Of a DNA stretch of 64,000 bases, positions 38,838 to 49,178 are shown one piece after another; within the stretch, counting starts at the first letter, position 1, and each line of letters starts with the position of its first letter. The notes beneath the pieces are model-generated. The model did no database searches. It was not told the origin of the DNA and was given only the letters and a program-made list of their open reading frames with translations. Position numbers and translations under genes: made by a program. Source of the DNA: Prochloraceae cyanobacterium PL24a_bin.78 (GTDB lineage: Bacteria > Cyanobacteriota > Cyanobacteriia > Cyanobacteriales > JANQIW01); contig JANQIW010000172.1 in the NCBI GenBank assembly GCA_028281945.1, positions 1 through 64,000 on the forward strand, read 5' to 3'.

Positions 38838-39551
38838 ATGGCAGACGTAATTGACTACAAAATCTATGGAAATGATTTGCAATTAGTAGAAATAGAATTG
38901 GATCCCCAAGAAGGTGTTCAAGCAGAAGTGGGAACCATGACTTATATGGAAGATGGCATAGAAATGCAAACAGGTATGGGAGGAAAGGGGTTTGGAGGAG
39001 GTTTATTTGGTGGCTTAAAACGGATGGTAACTGGTGAAAGTTTCTTTATTACTACTTTTGCTAACAATGGTAGTCGTAAATCCAGAGTTGGTTTTGCTGC
39101 GACTTCAGCAGGGCAAATTATTCCTTTAGATTTAGCAGCACTAGGAGGAGAATTTATTTGTCAAAAAGATGCTTTTCTTTGTGCAGCTAATGGTATCAAT
39201 ATTGAAGTGGCTTTTACTAAAAGAATTGGAGCTGGTTTTTTTGGTGGAGAAGGTTTTATCTTACAAAGGTTAAGAGGTGATGGCATGGCTTTTGTACACG
39301 CAGGAGGCGCAATTATTGAAAAAAATCTCCAAATAGGAGAGAATTTACGGGTTGATACTGGGTGTTTAGTAGCTTTTGCTCCTTCTGTGAATTATGATAT
39401 CCAGCTTGTAGGTGGAATTAAAAATATGTTGTTTGGTGGGGAAGGGTTATTTTTAGCTGTATTACAAGGTCCTGGGAAGGTATATTTACAAAGTTTACCT
39501 TTTTCTCGTTTTGCTGATCGTATTCTTTCTTTTATACCACCTAGTTCATAA
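38838..39551 (+). CDS. AIM24 / TIGR00266-family protein
   Basis: This 237-residue protein is a glycine-rich beta-helix-like protein with the family features [21 protein letters not shown] and [14 protein letters not shown]. There is no signal peptide or membrane segment. AAGGAGG lies 5 bases before the ATG. Bacterial members have no firm biochemical role; the yeast relative affects mitochondrial architecture. It is monocistronic. Confidence 0.92.
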   Translation: MADVIDYKIYGNDLQLVEIELDPQEGVQAEVGTMTYMEDGIEMQTGMGGKGFGGGLFGGLKRMVTGESFFITTFANNGSRKSRVGFAATSAGQIIPLDLAALGGEFICQKDAFLCAANGINIEVAFTKRIGAGFFGGEGFILQRLRGDGMAFVHAGGAIIEKNLQIGENLRVDTGCLVAFAPSVNYDIQLVGGIKNMLFGGEGLFLAVLQGPGKVYLQSLPFSRFADRILSFIPPSS

Positions 39552-40025
39552 GGTAATAGCATATCAATTATATCTTTCATATAACAACTAAGCAATTTGA
39601 TTTTCAAACTAATTAAATAATAATAAAATTATGCTAGATTTATCTTATACACTTACAAAAAAAATCCTTATAAGCAGAGATTAACTGATTCATAAATTCA
39701 ACCCCTAAAATCAAAAATAGGGAAAATATCTGAAAAATTCTGTTATCAAGAAACTGGTAAGTTCTCTAGCTTAAATACCTTATAATTGTCATAAGATTTC
39801 CGTAAATAGAGTATTAAGAAAAAACTCAAAAACAGAAAAAGCAAAATGTAGTATAGTTAATGCTTATATATTTTTAATAATTCTGCCTTGATTAATTAGT
39901 GCCAAGTTATCTTAAAATTATTATTTCCTCAACAAATCCTGATTACGGCTTTTACCACCCAATTTCAAAACCCTCATAAGTTAAAATTTAAATTCAAGGA
40001 TAATCAAGAAACCAAAATAGAAATA
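39552..40025. other. Intergenic region upstream of clpR
   Basis: This 474-bp A/T-rich stretch has no reading frame or RNA that I recognise. It should hold the clpR-clpP3 promoter. Confidence 0.4.
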
Positions 40026-40709
40026 ATGAGATCGCCAATTAAAGCAGTTCAGAGTTCATACTACGGAGAGGCTTCTTTTCGTACACCACCACCAGACTTA
40101 GAATCCCTCCTCTTAAAAGAGAGAATCGTATATTTAGGGATGCCTCTAATTTCCTCAGATGATATTAAACGTCAAGTAGGGATGGATGTAACACAAGTAA
40201 TTATTGCCCAATTGCTCTACTTACAATTTGACGATCCCGAAAAGCCCATATTTTTCTATATCAACTCTACAGGAACATCTTGGTATACCGGAGATGCCAT
40301 TGGTTTTGAAACAGAAGCCTTTGCCATTTGTGATACCCTAAGTTACATTAAACCACCAGTACATACTATTTGTATCGGACAAGCAATGGGCACTGCTGCT
40401 ATGATTCTTTCCGCTGGTACTAAAGGATGTCGAGCCAGTCTTCCTCATGCGACCATCGTACTTAACCAAGCTAAGAGTGGTGCAAGAGGACAAGCTACAG
40501 ATATTCAAATTCGAGCAAAAGAAGTTATAGCTAACAAAACAACCATATTAGAAATTCTTTCTAAAAATACTGGTCAATCTCCAGAAAAAATTGCTAAAGA
40601 TACAGACCGTACTTTTTATCTAACTCCTGAAGAAGCTAAAGAATATGGTTTAATCGATCGAGTTTTAGAAAATCAAGAATTAGCAAAAACCCTTACTGGT
40701 GTAAGATAA
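40026..40709 (+). CDS. clpR: ClpR, catalytically inactive ClpP-like subunit
   Basis: The protein has 227 residues. It aligns with ClpP throughout, but the nucleophile segment reads CIGQAMGTAAMIL where ClpP has [11 protein letters not shown], and the His segment reads TIVLNQ instead of IMIHQ. The catalytic Ser and His are therefore both lost, while TDRTFYL keeps the Asp region. This is the pattern of cyanobacterial and plastid ClpR. It forms a mixed ring with ClpP3, encoded 45 bp downstream in the same operon. Confidence 0.95.
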   Translation: MRSPIKAVQSSYYGEASFRTPPPDLESLLLKERIVYLGMPLISSDDIKRQVGMDVTQVIIAQLLYLQFDDPEKPIFFYINSTGTSWYTGDAIGFETEAFAICDTLSYIKPPVHTICIGQAMGTAAMILSAGTKGCRASLPHATIVLNQAKSGARGQATDIQIRAKEVIANKTTILEILSKNTGQSPEKIAKDTDRTFYLTPEEAKEYGLIDRVLENQELAKTLTGVR

Positions 40710-40754
40710 TTAGAATTTTTTTGTTCAAATTTATAAGGAAGAAAAGTAAAAATC

Positions 40755-41351
40755 ATGCCTATTGGAGTTCCTAGTGTTCCCTATCGCCTTCCAGGTAGTC
40801 AGTATGAGCGATGGATTGATATTTATAGCCGTTTGAGTCAGGAAAGAATTATTTTTCTTGGTCAAGAAGTTACAGATGGATTAGCAAATCGAATTGTGGC
40901 ATTTTTGTTATATCTAGATTCAGAAGATCCGGGAAAACCTATTTATTTATATATAAATTCTCCAGGAGGATCTGTGACAGCTGGGATGGCCATTTATGAT
41001 ACCATGCAGTACATTAAATCCGATGTGGTTACTATTTGCGTGGGATTGGCAGCTTCTATGGGAGCATTTTTGTTATCTGCTGGCTCCCCTGAAAAACGTT
41101 TGGCTTTACCTCACTCTCGGATTATGATTCACCAACCCATGGGGGGTGCAAGAGGTCAAGCTTCTGATATTGAAATTGAAGCGAAGGAAATTCTTCGTAC
41201 TCGTCAACTTCTTAATGAAATTTTAGCGAACCGTACTGGTAAATCTATTGAAAAAATAGCCAAAGATAGCGATCGAGATTTTTTCATGTCTGCTGAAGAA
41301 GCTAAAGAATATGGTCTTATTGATAAAGTTATCGTAGATCATTCTATGTAA
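40755..41351 (+). CDS. clpP3: ATP-dependent Clp protease proteolytic subunit ClpP3
   Basis: The protein has 198 residues. The catalytic triad is present: Ser in GLAASMGAF, His in RIMIHQP and Asp in DSDRDFF. It follows clpR closely with GGAAGAAAAG before the ATG. In cyanobacteria the ClpP3/ClpR core works with ClpC in essential protein turnover (known for Synechococcus). The number 3 is assigned from the clpR neighbourhood. A terminator follows. Confidence 0.95.
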   Translation: MPIGVPSVPYRLPGSQYERWIDIYSRLSQERIIFLGQEVTDGLANRIVAFLLYLDSEDPGKPIYLYINSPGGSVTAGMAIYDTMQYIKSDVVTICVGLAASMGAFLLSAGSPEKRLALPHSRIMIHQPMGGARGQASDIEIEAKEILRTRQLLNEILANRTGKSIEKIAKDSDRDFFMSAEEAKEYGLIDKVIVDHSM

Positions 41352-41375
41352 TGTAATTTAATTAAATTCTAGAGC

Positions 41376-41408
41376 GAGCATTTTTTGATTTTTTAAATGC
41401 TCTTTTTT
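41376..41408 (+). terminator. Rho-independent terminator after clpP3
   Basis: The 8-bp stem GAGCATTT/AAATGCTC with an A/T loop is followed by six T. It lies 25 bases after the clpP3 stop and ends before the J-domain gene, supporting the later ATG as that gene's start. Confidence 0.88.
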
Positions 41409-41439
41409 ATTGAAAACTAACTTAGAAAGCTTAAAGTTT

Positions 41440-41946
41440 ATGAATCTTACCGATTGTTATCAATTTTTAGGTATAAGTACAAAGGCAAATTTAGAGGAAA
41501 TTAAAGCTGCTTATCGACGTTTAGCTCTGAAATATCACCCTGATCGCAATCCGAATAATTCAAAAGCTCATGATTTGTTTATAAATTTAAATAATGCTTA
41601 TAATAAAATACTGAATTCAAATCCAGAATCACTTTCTATTTCTAGTCAAGAGCAGGAAGAAGAAATTTTAAAGTGGAATTATTATCAAGATTTACAGAAG
41701 TTATTGCAAGAAGGAAGAATAGTTAGAGCCATCGCTCTTGTAGAAGCTTTAGCACATCGCTTACCTAAAGATTTAGAAGTACGTCAATGGCAAGCAATCA
41801 CTTATCAGGAATGGGGCAAAATCCTGATTAATAGCGGCCAAATTGATAAAGGTAAAATATATCTTCAAAAAGCCCTTAAAACTGATCCTCATAATCTTTC
41901 TCTCCTAGCAACTATTAGAAACGAGCTTGCCAAAATTAATCGATAA
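41440..41946 (+). CDS. J-domain protein
   Basis: The protein has 168 residues from the ATG at 41440; an upstream TTG frame would begin in the terminator. The N-terminal J domain (about 3-65) contains [11 protein letters not shown], the HPD motif in [11 protein letters not shown] and a helix IV. The remainder (about 85-165) is helical, with a TPR-like pair ([20 protein letters not shown]). It should stimulate a DnaK partner. There are no Gly/Phe or zinc-finger regions, so it is a class C type. Confidence 0.92.
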   Translation: MNLTDCYQFLGISTKANLEEIKAAYRRLALKYHPDRNPNNSKAHDLFINLNNAYNKILNSNPESLSISSQEQEEEILKWNYYQDLQKLLQEGRIVRAIALVEALAHRLPKDLEVRQWQAITYQEWGKILINSGQIDKGKIYLQKALKTDPHNLSLLATIRNELAKINR

Positions 41947-42529
41947 TTTCTACATCAAAAAGCCTCAAAAATAGAAGAAGTTAAATCATTCTACTCTCAA
42001 AGCTTGATATTATACTACTCAAAATGAAAAATTCGATCAAAGTTTTTTAATGTTACTAAAGGAAGGAATGGACATCTTAAAAAGTAAGACATATATTAAA
42101 ACTATGGGAAGATATCAAGTCAAATTATTTTGATTGATCAACCATAAAAATTTTCCCTAATAATAATTATATCAAAAAATCTTGAACAAGAATTTAGGAA
42201 AATTCAGGTTTGAAATAATGTATAATTCAGGAAAATTCTGGAAATCTCATTTTTCGCATAATTGTGATAGAGATAAAGAATTGGGAGAATTGGCAGATGG
42301 AGAAGAGTAGGAAAAATCAATTTTGCTTTATTATCCTAAATTTAAGATTTTTCAACTTTATCAACCTTAAAAACTATCTTGATATAAGAAGATTCACAAG
42401 GTCAAAACTGCTCTCTGATTGAATTTCAGATAAAATTATTAACACCAAGATAACATCAATATTTTTTCGAGAACATATTCTTAATTGTCCCATTAAGATT
42501 GTGCAATGGTTGTGGAAAAAGAAGATATT
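41947..42529. other. Intergenic region with one MITE-like copy
   Basis: Apart from the MITE-like element at 42248-42388, this 583-bp stretch has only short frames. None has a credible start and family match. Confidence 0.45.
42248..42388 (-). mobile_element. MITE-like repeat copy
   Basis: Read on the minus strand it begins CTTATATCAAGATAG, has AAATCTTAAATTTAGGATAA, a CT-rich core and the end CTCTATCACAATTATGCG. The order matches the 38.3-kb copy. Confidence 0.8.
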
Positions 42530-43192
42530 TTAGAGTTTAAGAGCTAAAGTTAATCCATCAGCAATGGGCACTAAACTAATATTTACTCGGGAATCCTGAT
42601 ACAATTTTCCATTGAATTCTCGAATTGCTTTAGTTCGATTATCTTGTATATTATCATCCGCTACTTTGCCACCCCAAAAAACATTATCTATAGCAATTAA
42701 TCCACCAATTCGTAATAACTTAAGAGCACGTTCATAATAATTAAAATAATTACTTTTATCAGCATCAATAAAGACAAAATCAAAAGTTTCCTCCAAACCT
42801 TCACCGATGAATTTATCTAAAGTTTCTAAAGCAGGGGCAAGATGAAGCTCAATTTTGCCATCAACACCAGCTTCAACCCAATAACGACGAGCAATGGCAG
42901 TATATTCAGAATTAATATCACAAGCAATAATTTTTCCTTCAGGAGGTAAAGCTAAAGCCATAGCTAAACTACTATAACCAGTAAAAACACCAATTTCTAA
43001 AATCTTTTTTGCCCCCATTAATTGGATTAATAAACCCATAAATTGACCTTGTTCTGGAGCAATTTGCATTATACCCATGGGATGGTTTTTATTTTCCTGG
43101 CGTAACTTAGTTAAAATTTCTGGTTCTCTAACAGAAATAGACTGAAAATATTGATATAATTTTCCATCAAGTCCTTTAGTTTGATTTGCCAT
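42530..43192 (-). CDS. SAM-dependent O-methyltransferase (CCoAOMT-like)
   Basis: The protein has 220 residues. A class I methyltransferase fold is shown by KKILEIGVFTGYSSLAMAL (motif I), IACDINSEYTAIARRY (ribose-binding acidic residue), FIDADKSNYFNYYE and AIDNVFWGGKV (metal-binding region). These are hallmarks of the caffeoyl-CoA O-methyltransferase family, which methylates catechol groups with a divalent metal. It is monocistronic. The substrate is unknown. Confidence 0.94.
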   Translation of the reverse strand: MANQTKGLDGKLYQYFQSISVREPEILTKLRQENKNHPMGIMQIAPEQGQFMGLLIQLMGAKKILEIGVFTGYSSLAMALALPPEGKIIACDINSEYTAIARRYWVEAGVDGKIELHLAPALETLDKFIGEGLEETFDFVFIDADKSNYFNYYERALKLLRIGGLIAIDNVFWGGKVADDNIQDNRTKAIREFNGKLYQDSRVNISLVPIADGLTLALKL

Positions 43193-43345
43193 ATTGTTAA
43201 TAGTTAATATTCAAAGATTAATTATTAATTATCTCTAAAGAATTGTCAAATCTCCAATATTAATTACCATTATGATTTAGCTAATGAGTCATTATGCAAT
43301 AAAAACATTGTGATCATTTTTTAAAAGAATAATTACTAATCATTT

Positions 43346-43359
43346 GTAGTTCAAAGTAC
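43346..43359 (+). promoter_or_regulatory. NtcA-type binding site upstream of nirA
   Basis: GTAGTTCAAAGTAC is an exact GTA-N8-TAC match. A TATTAA/TATTAT box lies about 19-22 bases downstream, the spacing of class II NtcA promoters. It is 138 bases before the nirA ATG. Confidence 0.82.
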
Positions 43360-43496
43360 ATTATCTTAGTCATAAAGATATTATTAAATTAAATAGGTAG
43401 CAAATTCGACATTTAATCTTAGGAACAGAAAATCAAGTAATTCATAGGTAATTATAACAAAAACCATGAAATAAAAAGTTTTACGAGGATAAATTA

Positions 43497-45041
43497 ATGG
43501 TTCAATCACCCAACAAAGAACAAACAAAACTCAATAAATTTGAGAAAATAAAAGCAGAAAAAGATGGATTATCAGTGAAAGAAGAGTTAGAAAAATTTGC
43601 TAAAATTGGCTGGGAAGCCATGGAAAAGACGGATTTAGAACATCGTCTTAAATGGTTAGGAATATTTTATCGTCCTGTAACTCCGGGAAAATTTATGCTC
43701 AGAATGCGTACGCCTAATGGCATTTTAACTAGTACTCAAATGAGAGTATTAGCTGAAATTGTGCAACGTTATGGTGATGATGGCAATGCTGATATTACTA
43801 CTAGACAAAATATTCAGTTACGTGGAATTCGCTTAGAAGATATTCCACATATATTTGAACGTTTAAAAAATGCTGGAATGACATCTATGCAGTCAGGCAT
43901 GGATAATGTGCGTAATATAACCGGTTCTCCTGTTGCTGGTATCGATGGTAATGAATTAATTGATACTAGGGAATTAGTTAAAAAAGTCCAAGATATGATT
44001 ACCAATAATGGGGAAGGTAATTATCAATTCACTAATTTACCTCGTAAATTTAATATCGCTATTGAAGGCGGGCGTGATAATTCAGTTCACGCAGAAATAA
44101 ATGATTTAGCATTTGTCCCAGCTTATAAGGAAGGAAAGTTAGGATTTAATGTCTTAGTAGGAGGTTTTTTCTCTGCTAAACGATGTGATGCTGCTATACC
44201 TCTCAATGCTTGGGTGCCTCCCAATGATGATGTAGTAGAATTATCTAAGGCTATCTTAAGTGTATATCGAGATTACGGTTTGCGCGCTAATCGTCAGAAA
44301 TCCCGTCTGATGTGGTTGATTGATGAATGGGGAATAGCTAAATTTCGATCGACAGTAGAAGGAGAATTTGGCAAAGCTTTAGCCACTGCCGCTGCTGATG
44401 ATGAAATAGATTGGGATAAGCGAGATTGTCTAGGGATTCATCCCCAAAAGCAAACTGGATTGAATTATGCTGGTTTGCATATACCTGTAGGGAGATTGTA
44501 TGCTAAAGAAATGTTTGATTTGGCGCGTTTGGCAGAAGTTTATGGAGATTCGGAAATTCGCTTTACTGTAGAGCAAAATGTCATTATTCCTCATATTAAA
44601 GATGAAAATATAGACACTTTTTTAACTGAATCTTTATTAGAGAAATTTACTATCGCTCCCAAACCTTTACAAAAAGCTCTAGTTTCTTGTACTGGTGCTC
44701 AATTTTGTAACTTTGCTTTAGTAGAAACTAAGAATCGTGCATTGGATTTAGCAAAAAATTTAGATAAAACTCTAGAATTATCCCAAGCTGTTAGAATTCA
44801 TTGGACAGGTTGCCCCAATTCATGTGGTCAACCACAAGTGGCAGATATTGGTTTGATGGGTACTAAGGTTCGTAAAAATGGACAAACAGTAGAAGGTGTG
44901 GATCTTTATATGGGAGGTAAAGTAGGTAAAGATGCACGTCTTGGAACGTGTGTTAAAAAAGGAATCCCTTGTGATGAACTTCCAGAAGTATTAAGTAAAA
45001 TTTTAATTGAAGATTTTGGAGCTAAATCTAAATTAAATTGA
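43497..45041 (+). CDS. nirA: Ferredoxin-nitrite reductase
   Basis: The protein has 514 residues. It is a siroheme/[4Fe-4S] enzyme with cysteine ligands in CTGAQFC and TGCPNSCGQ, and siroheme-contacting TTRQNIQLRG and ADITTRQN segments. It reduces nitrite to ammonium with six electrons from ferredoxin. No C-terminal ferredoxin extension is present. It sits upstream of nrtP, but a terminator and a second NtcA-type site lie between, so the two have separate promoters. Confidence 0.97.
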   Translation: MVQSPNKEQTKLNKFEKIKAEKDGLSVKEELEKFAKIGWEAMEKTDLEHRLKWLGIFYRPVTPGKFMLRMRTPNGILTSTQMRVLAEIVQRYGDDGNADITTRQNIQLRGIRLEDIPHIFERLKNAGMTSMQSGMDNVRNITGSPVAGIDGNELIDTRELVKKVQDMITNNGEGNYQFTNLPRKFNIAIEGGRDNSVHAEINDLAFVPAYKEGKLGFNVLVGGFFSAKRCDAAIPLNAWVPPNDDVVELSKAILSVYRDYGLRANRQKSRLMWLIDEWGIAKFRSTVEGEFGKALATAAADDEIDWDKRDCLGIHPQKQTGLNYAGLHIPVGRLYAKEMFDLARLAEVYGDSEIRFTVEQNVIIPHIKDENIDTFLTESLLEKFTIAPKPLQKALVSCTGAQFCNFALVETKNRALDLAKNLDKTLELSQAVRIHWTGCPNSCGQPQVADIGLMGTKVRKNGQTVEGVDLYMGGKVGKDARLGTCVKKGIPCDELPEVLSKILIEDFGAKSKLN

Positions 45042-45222
45042 TTACTTTATTATTTATATTATTTATACAAGAAAGATAGATTTAATAGTTAAAAAATAAT
45101 TTATTTAAGATAGCTTAGGTTTAAATTATAGATCTAAAGCTAATTAATAACCCTAACGAATGGTGGAAAACCAGAAGAAAACATTAATTTTGATTTAAAT
45201 CTATCAATCTAATTAAATTTTT

Positions 45223-45244
45223 GCCCTATCAAAGGGCTTTTTTT
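45223..45244 (+). terminator. Rho-independent terminator downstream of nirA
   Basis: A GCCCT/AGGGC stem with the loop ATCAA is followed by seven T. It lies about 180 bases after the nirA stop and before the nrtP promoter. Confidence 0.85.
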
Positions 45245-45538
45245 ATAAATATTAGACCATCTAATCAAAAAAAGAATAATTGAAATGTATTTAACGCATT
45301 TTGCAAAAAAAAAGTAACTAAATATACCAAATTTTCTAAAAAAAAATGCAATCTTTGTAACTAACAAAATCAAGAGAAATGATAAATTCAAATGTTTTTT
45401 GATCTGACTTTCTGATAAGAAAAAAAGACGGATTTTCAAATCCTAGAAAAGCAAACAATTCCTACATATCTAAACATATTTAGATTGAAAAAAAAGCAAA
45501 ATAGTATTAACAAGATCAATCAACTTGAAATTTCTTTT

Positions 45539-45552
45539 GTAAGTTCTAATAC
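45539..45552 (+). promoter_or_regulatory. NtcA-type binding site upstream of nrtP
   Basis: GTAAGTTCTAATAC is an exact GTA-N8-TAC match 107 bases before the nrtP start. A TATGAT box follows 27 bases later, slightly further than the usual 22-23. Confidence 0.78.
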
Positions 45553-45658
45553 ACAGGTAAATATATCTTGTGTTTTTGCTATGATAAATTCCTTAGAAAA
45601 CCAGTAATAACTAATAGTTGAAATTAAAAATTAAAAAATACCCAGAAGGAGGTTTTAA

Positions 45659-47224
45659 ATGCTCGGTAAAATGTGGTCATTAAATGGAAGATACAAAATT
45701 CTACACTTAACATGGTTTGCTTTCTTTTTATCATTTGTAGTTTGGTTTAACCTAGCACCTTTAGCCACCCAAGTCAAAGAAGATTTTGGATTAGAAGTAG
45801 GACAAATTAGAACCATTGCCATTTGTAATGTAGCTTTAACAGTACCTGCGAGAATTATTATTGGTATGTTATTAGACAAATTTGGTCCTAGAAAAACCTA
45901 TTCAATCTTGCTGATGTATGCAGCAATTCCTTGTCTAGCATTTGCCCTTGCGCAAAATTTTAGTCAGCTAGTAATTAGCCGGTTAGCATTAAGTATTGTT
46001 GGGGCAGGATTTGTGATTGGAATTCGCATGGTAGCTGAATGGTTTCCCCCCAAAGAGATTGGTTTAGCAGAAGGAATTTATGGAGGTTGGGGTAATTTTG
46101 GTTCAGCAGCATCGGCATTTACTTTACCTACAATTGGTGCATTTTTTGCCTTTGGAGGTGGAGGTTTAAATTGGAGAATTTGTATTGCTGGCACCGGAAT
46201 TATTGCCGCTCTTTATGGAATTTTTTATTACTTTAATGTTCAAGATACACCACCTGGAAAAGTATATCGCAAACCAAAAAGTGCTAGAGGATTAGAAGTA
46301 ACTACCGTCAAAGATTTCTGGTTTTTAATGTTAATGAATTTGCCTTTATCAGGAATTTTAATGGTATTAGCTTGGCGTTTGAAAAAGGTAGGTTTTTATG
46401 ATGGAAATACACTTTATATTGTCTGGGCTGCTTTGATAGGTTTATATTTATTCCAAGCTTACAATTGTTGGACAGTGAATAAAGATTTACTCTCTGGCAA
46501 AAAACGTTATACTCCTGACGATCGTTATACTTTCTCTCAAGTAGCAATTTTAGAATTGACTTATGTAGTTAATTTCGGCTCTGAATTAGCAGTTGTATCC
46601 ATGCTTCCGGGCTTCTTTGAAGGAACTTTTTCTCTTAGTAAAGCCGCAGCAGGAGCCATTGCCGCTAGTTACGCATTTATGAATTTGATGTCCCGCCCTG
46701 GAGGAGGATTGATTTCTGATAAATTGGGTAGTCGGAAGAATACTATGGCAGTGCTGACTTTTTGTATGGGAATTGGCTATTTGATGATGAGTACTGTTAG
46801 CAGTAATTGGTGGCTTCCTGGAGCGGTGTTATTAACCATGGCTTGTTCTTTCTTTGTGCAAGCTGGAGAAGGTTCTACATTTGCTATTGTTCCTTTAATT
46901 AAGCGTCGTGTTACTGGGCAAATTGCAGGTAATGTGGGGGCTTATGGCAATGTAGGTGCTGTGGCTTATCTAACGATTTTTAGTCTATTACCGGAATGGA
47001 TTGCTGGTGGTGGTGAGGTGACACCAGGTGTTATAAGCCAAGCTAATTCATCCTTTTTCCAAATTATGGGAATTGCTTCTCTAATTGTTGCTTTCTTATG
47101 TTGGTTCATACTTAAAGAACCTAAAGGATCTTTCTCAGAGTTTCATGAGGGGGAAGAGGAAGAAACTACTTTGGAAGTGCAATCTAAAGAAATGGGGGAT
47201 TTTTTACCAGATAGTAATGTTTAA
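45659..47224 (+). CDS. nrtP: Nitrate/nitrite permease, NNP family (MFS)
   Basis: The protein has 521 residues with about twelve membrane helices. MFS signatures include GMLLDKFGPRKTYS after the second helix and SRPGGGLISDKLGSRKN in the second half, and the NNP nitrate signature region is AGEGSTFAIVPLIKRRVTGQIAGNVGA (shown here in part). A strong AGGAGG precedes the ATG. An extended central loop and an acidic C-terminal tail fit the cyanobacterial NrtP type rather than the NrtABCD transporter. It is under an NtcA-type site. Confidence 0.95.
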   Translation: MLGKMWSLNGRYKILHLTWFAFFLSFVVWFNLAPLATQVKEDFGLEVGQIRTIAICNVALTVPARIIIGMLLDKFGPRKTYSILLMYAAIPCLAFALAQNFSQLVISRLALSIVGAGFVIGIRMVAEWFPPKEIGLAEGIYGGWGNFGSAASAFTLPTIGAFFAFGGGGLNWRICIAGTGIIAALYGIFYYFNVQDTPPGKVYRKPKSARGLEVTTVKDFWFLMLMNLPLSGILMVLAWRLKKVGFYDGNTLYIVWAALIGLYLFQAYNCWTVNKDLLSGKKRYTPDDRYTFSQVAILELTYVVNFGSELAVVSMLPGFFEGTFSLSKAAAGAIAASYAFMNLMSRPGGGLISDKLGSRKNTMAVLTFCMGIGYLMMSTVSSNWWLPGAVLLTMACSFFVQAGEGSTFAIVPLIKRRVTGQIAGNVGAYGNVGAVAYLTIFSLLPEWIAGGGEVTPGVISQANSSFFQIMGIASLIVAFLCWFILKEPKGSFSEFHEGEEEETTLEVQSKEMGDFLPDSNV

Positions 47225-47379
47225 TTAATATATGTATAGATTTTAATATTTAGGATTTTTTATAGTTCACTACTAAGATTTTGGGACTGAAAGTCAAATT
47301 ATAATCTATTCTTCATTTAATAATCAAAATATTCTCCAAAAAGTTCTAACAGGAAACTTGATGGAGAATTAATAATGTT

Positions 47380-48306
47380 TTATTCAGGAAGATCAACTGC
47401 TCCATTCTCCTTAAGAAAATATGCTTGTTTTGAAGATAAACCAATAGCATCTGTAAAAATAGCTCCTTCAACTAAAGATTGAGTAAAATCAACTCCGTTT
47501 AATTCGGTTTTTTCTAGATTGGCATAGCGCAAATCTGCGCCTTTAAAATTAGCTTGATCTAATTTAGCTCCTCTTAAATTGCTTTGATGTAAGGATGCTT
47601 CTGTAAAATCTGCTTTAGTAAAATTGGATTTAATTAAGATGGTAAATTCTAAATTAGCTTTATTAAGTAATGCACAAGTAAAATCAGACTTAGTAAAATT
47701 ACCACTTGTGGCGATGGCTTTAGTAAAATCTGTTCCCATAAAATTGGAATCATTGCCTTGAGCTTCTTCTAAAATTGCTTTTTTAAATAAACAATGACTG
47801 AGATCGCTAAAATTCAAATTAGCTTTTTTCAAATTGGTGCCATTAAATTGAGCTTTGCTTAATTCTCCCCCTTGAAGATTTGCTTCTTGGAGATCTGCTT
47901 CTCTAAACATGGAATTTTTGCCACTAATGCCTCTTAAATCTGCATTTTTCAAGTTAGCAAAAGAGAGATCTGCATGATCTAAAATTGCTTGATAAAAGTT
48001 TGCTTTTGGGGCAAAGATTTCTCCTAGAAAAGACTTATCTAAGACTGCTCCTGTTAATTTAGCGTCAGTTAAAATTGCTTCATGCATAGAAATCCCAGAC
48101 ATGACAGCATGAATTAGACTTGCTTCTGTAAAGTTGGTTTGTTTGCAGGATGCCTTAGAAAGATTGGCTCTGCGTAAAAAAGCAAGAGCAAAATTGCCTC
48201 CATCAAGGGAGGCACTGCGAAGGTCAACTTTATTAAGTTTGGCTTGGAAGAAGGATGTTCCCATTTCTAGTTGAGAAATGACTTGTTTAGAGGTTAGTAA
48301 TGCCAT
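47380..48306 (-). CDS. Pentapeptide-repeat protein
   Basis: The 308-residue protein is built almost entirely from A(D/N)Lxx-type pentapeptides, for example ANLKNADLRG and ADLQEANLQG, from about residue 20 to 285. These form a right-handed quadrilateral beta helix. There is no signal peptide, so it is cytoplasmic as read. No partner gene gives a function, and this class is numerous in cyanobacteria. Confidence 0.93.
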   Translation of the reverse strand: MALLTSKQVISQLEMGTSFFQAKLNKVDLRSASLDGGNFALAFLRRANLSKASCKQTNFTEASLIHAVMSGISMHEAILTDAKLTGAVLDKSFLGEIFAPKANFYQAILDHADLSFANLKNADLRGISGKNSMFREADLQEANLQGGELSKAQFNGTNLKKANLNFSDLSHCLFKKAILEEAQGNDSNFMGTDFTKAIATSGNFTKSDFTCALLNKANLEFTILIKSNFTKADFTEASLHQSNLRGAKLDQANFKGADLRYANLEKTELNGVDFTQSLVEGAIFTDAIGLSSKQAYFLKENGAVDLPE

Positions 48307-48599
48307 GAAGTTTTGATCCTCAAAGGGTTTGGTTTTTAGTGTAATTAATTTCTTTTATTGACTTTATAGTATCCAATGTAACAGATTTTTTGAATTTAGT
48401 ATGACCTAGTACATTTTTTTTAATATAATTATAAATATAATATTAAAATATTAACCAACGAAATTATCTGTCATGGCATCACTTCTCGATGAAATCATTT
48501 TACCAAAATCTTAATAAGAAAGAAGATAATTAAAAAAATCTAATCTATATGTTTATCTTAAGATTAGATTTACTAATTTTAATTGATTTTAAGTAGTGT

Positions 48600-49046
48600 T
48601 TAAGCAACTTTTAAGAAAATTATTCCTTTGTCTTCCTTTACTTCTAATTTATCTAATGGAAAACGAGCCGGTCCATTTAAAACTTGACCTTCAGAATTAA
48701 ATTTAGATCTATGACAGGGACAAACTAAATTTCCATCAGTTTTATCCCATTCTACGGAACAACCTTCATGGGTACAAATGGAATTAAAAGCTATGATATC
48801 ACTGTTTTCAGGATTGCGAAATATAATGGCATCATGTGAGTCTTTAATAATTTGTCCTTTTCGATCTAATTGTTGAATGCTTCCAATAGGTATAAATCCC
48901 TCTGGAGTAGGGGTATTATCTAGAGGAAAGTTAGGATTTTGTGAAATGGTTTGAGATTCATCAAAGCTAGAAGCTGCTATGGCAATTGGTAAGTTACTGG
49001 CAATCGCTCCTAATCCTACCCAAGTTATAAATTTACGACGATTCAT
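48600..49046 (-). CDS. Rieske [2Fe-2S] protein with Tat signal
   Basis: The protein has 148 residues. MNRRKFITWVGLGAIASNLPIA is a Tat-type signal region with twin Arg at 3-4. The Rieske cluster site is CTHEGC...CPCHRS, and the following NGPARFPLDK loop completes the fold. It is shorter than PetC of the cytochrome b6f complex and resembles stand-alone cyanobacterial Rieske proteins, so it may carry electrons in the lumen or periplasm. The partner is unknown. Confidence 0.9.
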   Translation of the reverse strand: MNRRKFITWVGLGAIASNLPIAIAASSFDESQTISQNPNFPLDNTPTPEGFIPIGSIQQLDRKGQIIKDSHDAIIFRNPENSDIIAFNSICTHEGCSVEWDKTDGNLVCPCHRSKFNSEGQVLNGPARFPLDKLEVKEDKGIIFLKVA

Positions 49047-49178
49047 GTTTTTACTCCTTTATTTTTTTGATAGAGATTTTTTTTACTTATAGAAAAACAG
49101 AGAAAATTTTGACTAGATTTAATAGACAAACTATTTATAAGGAATTTCTCTCTATTTTATTGATTGGTTTTTGATTGT

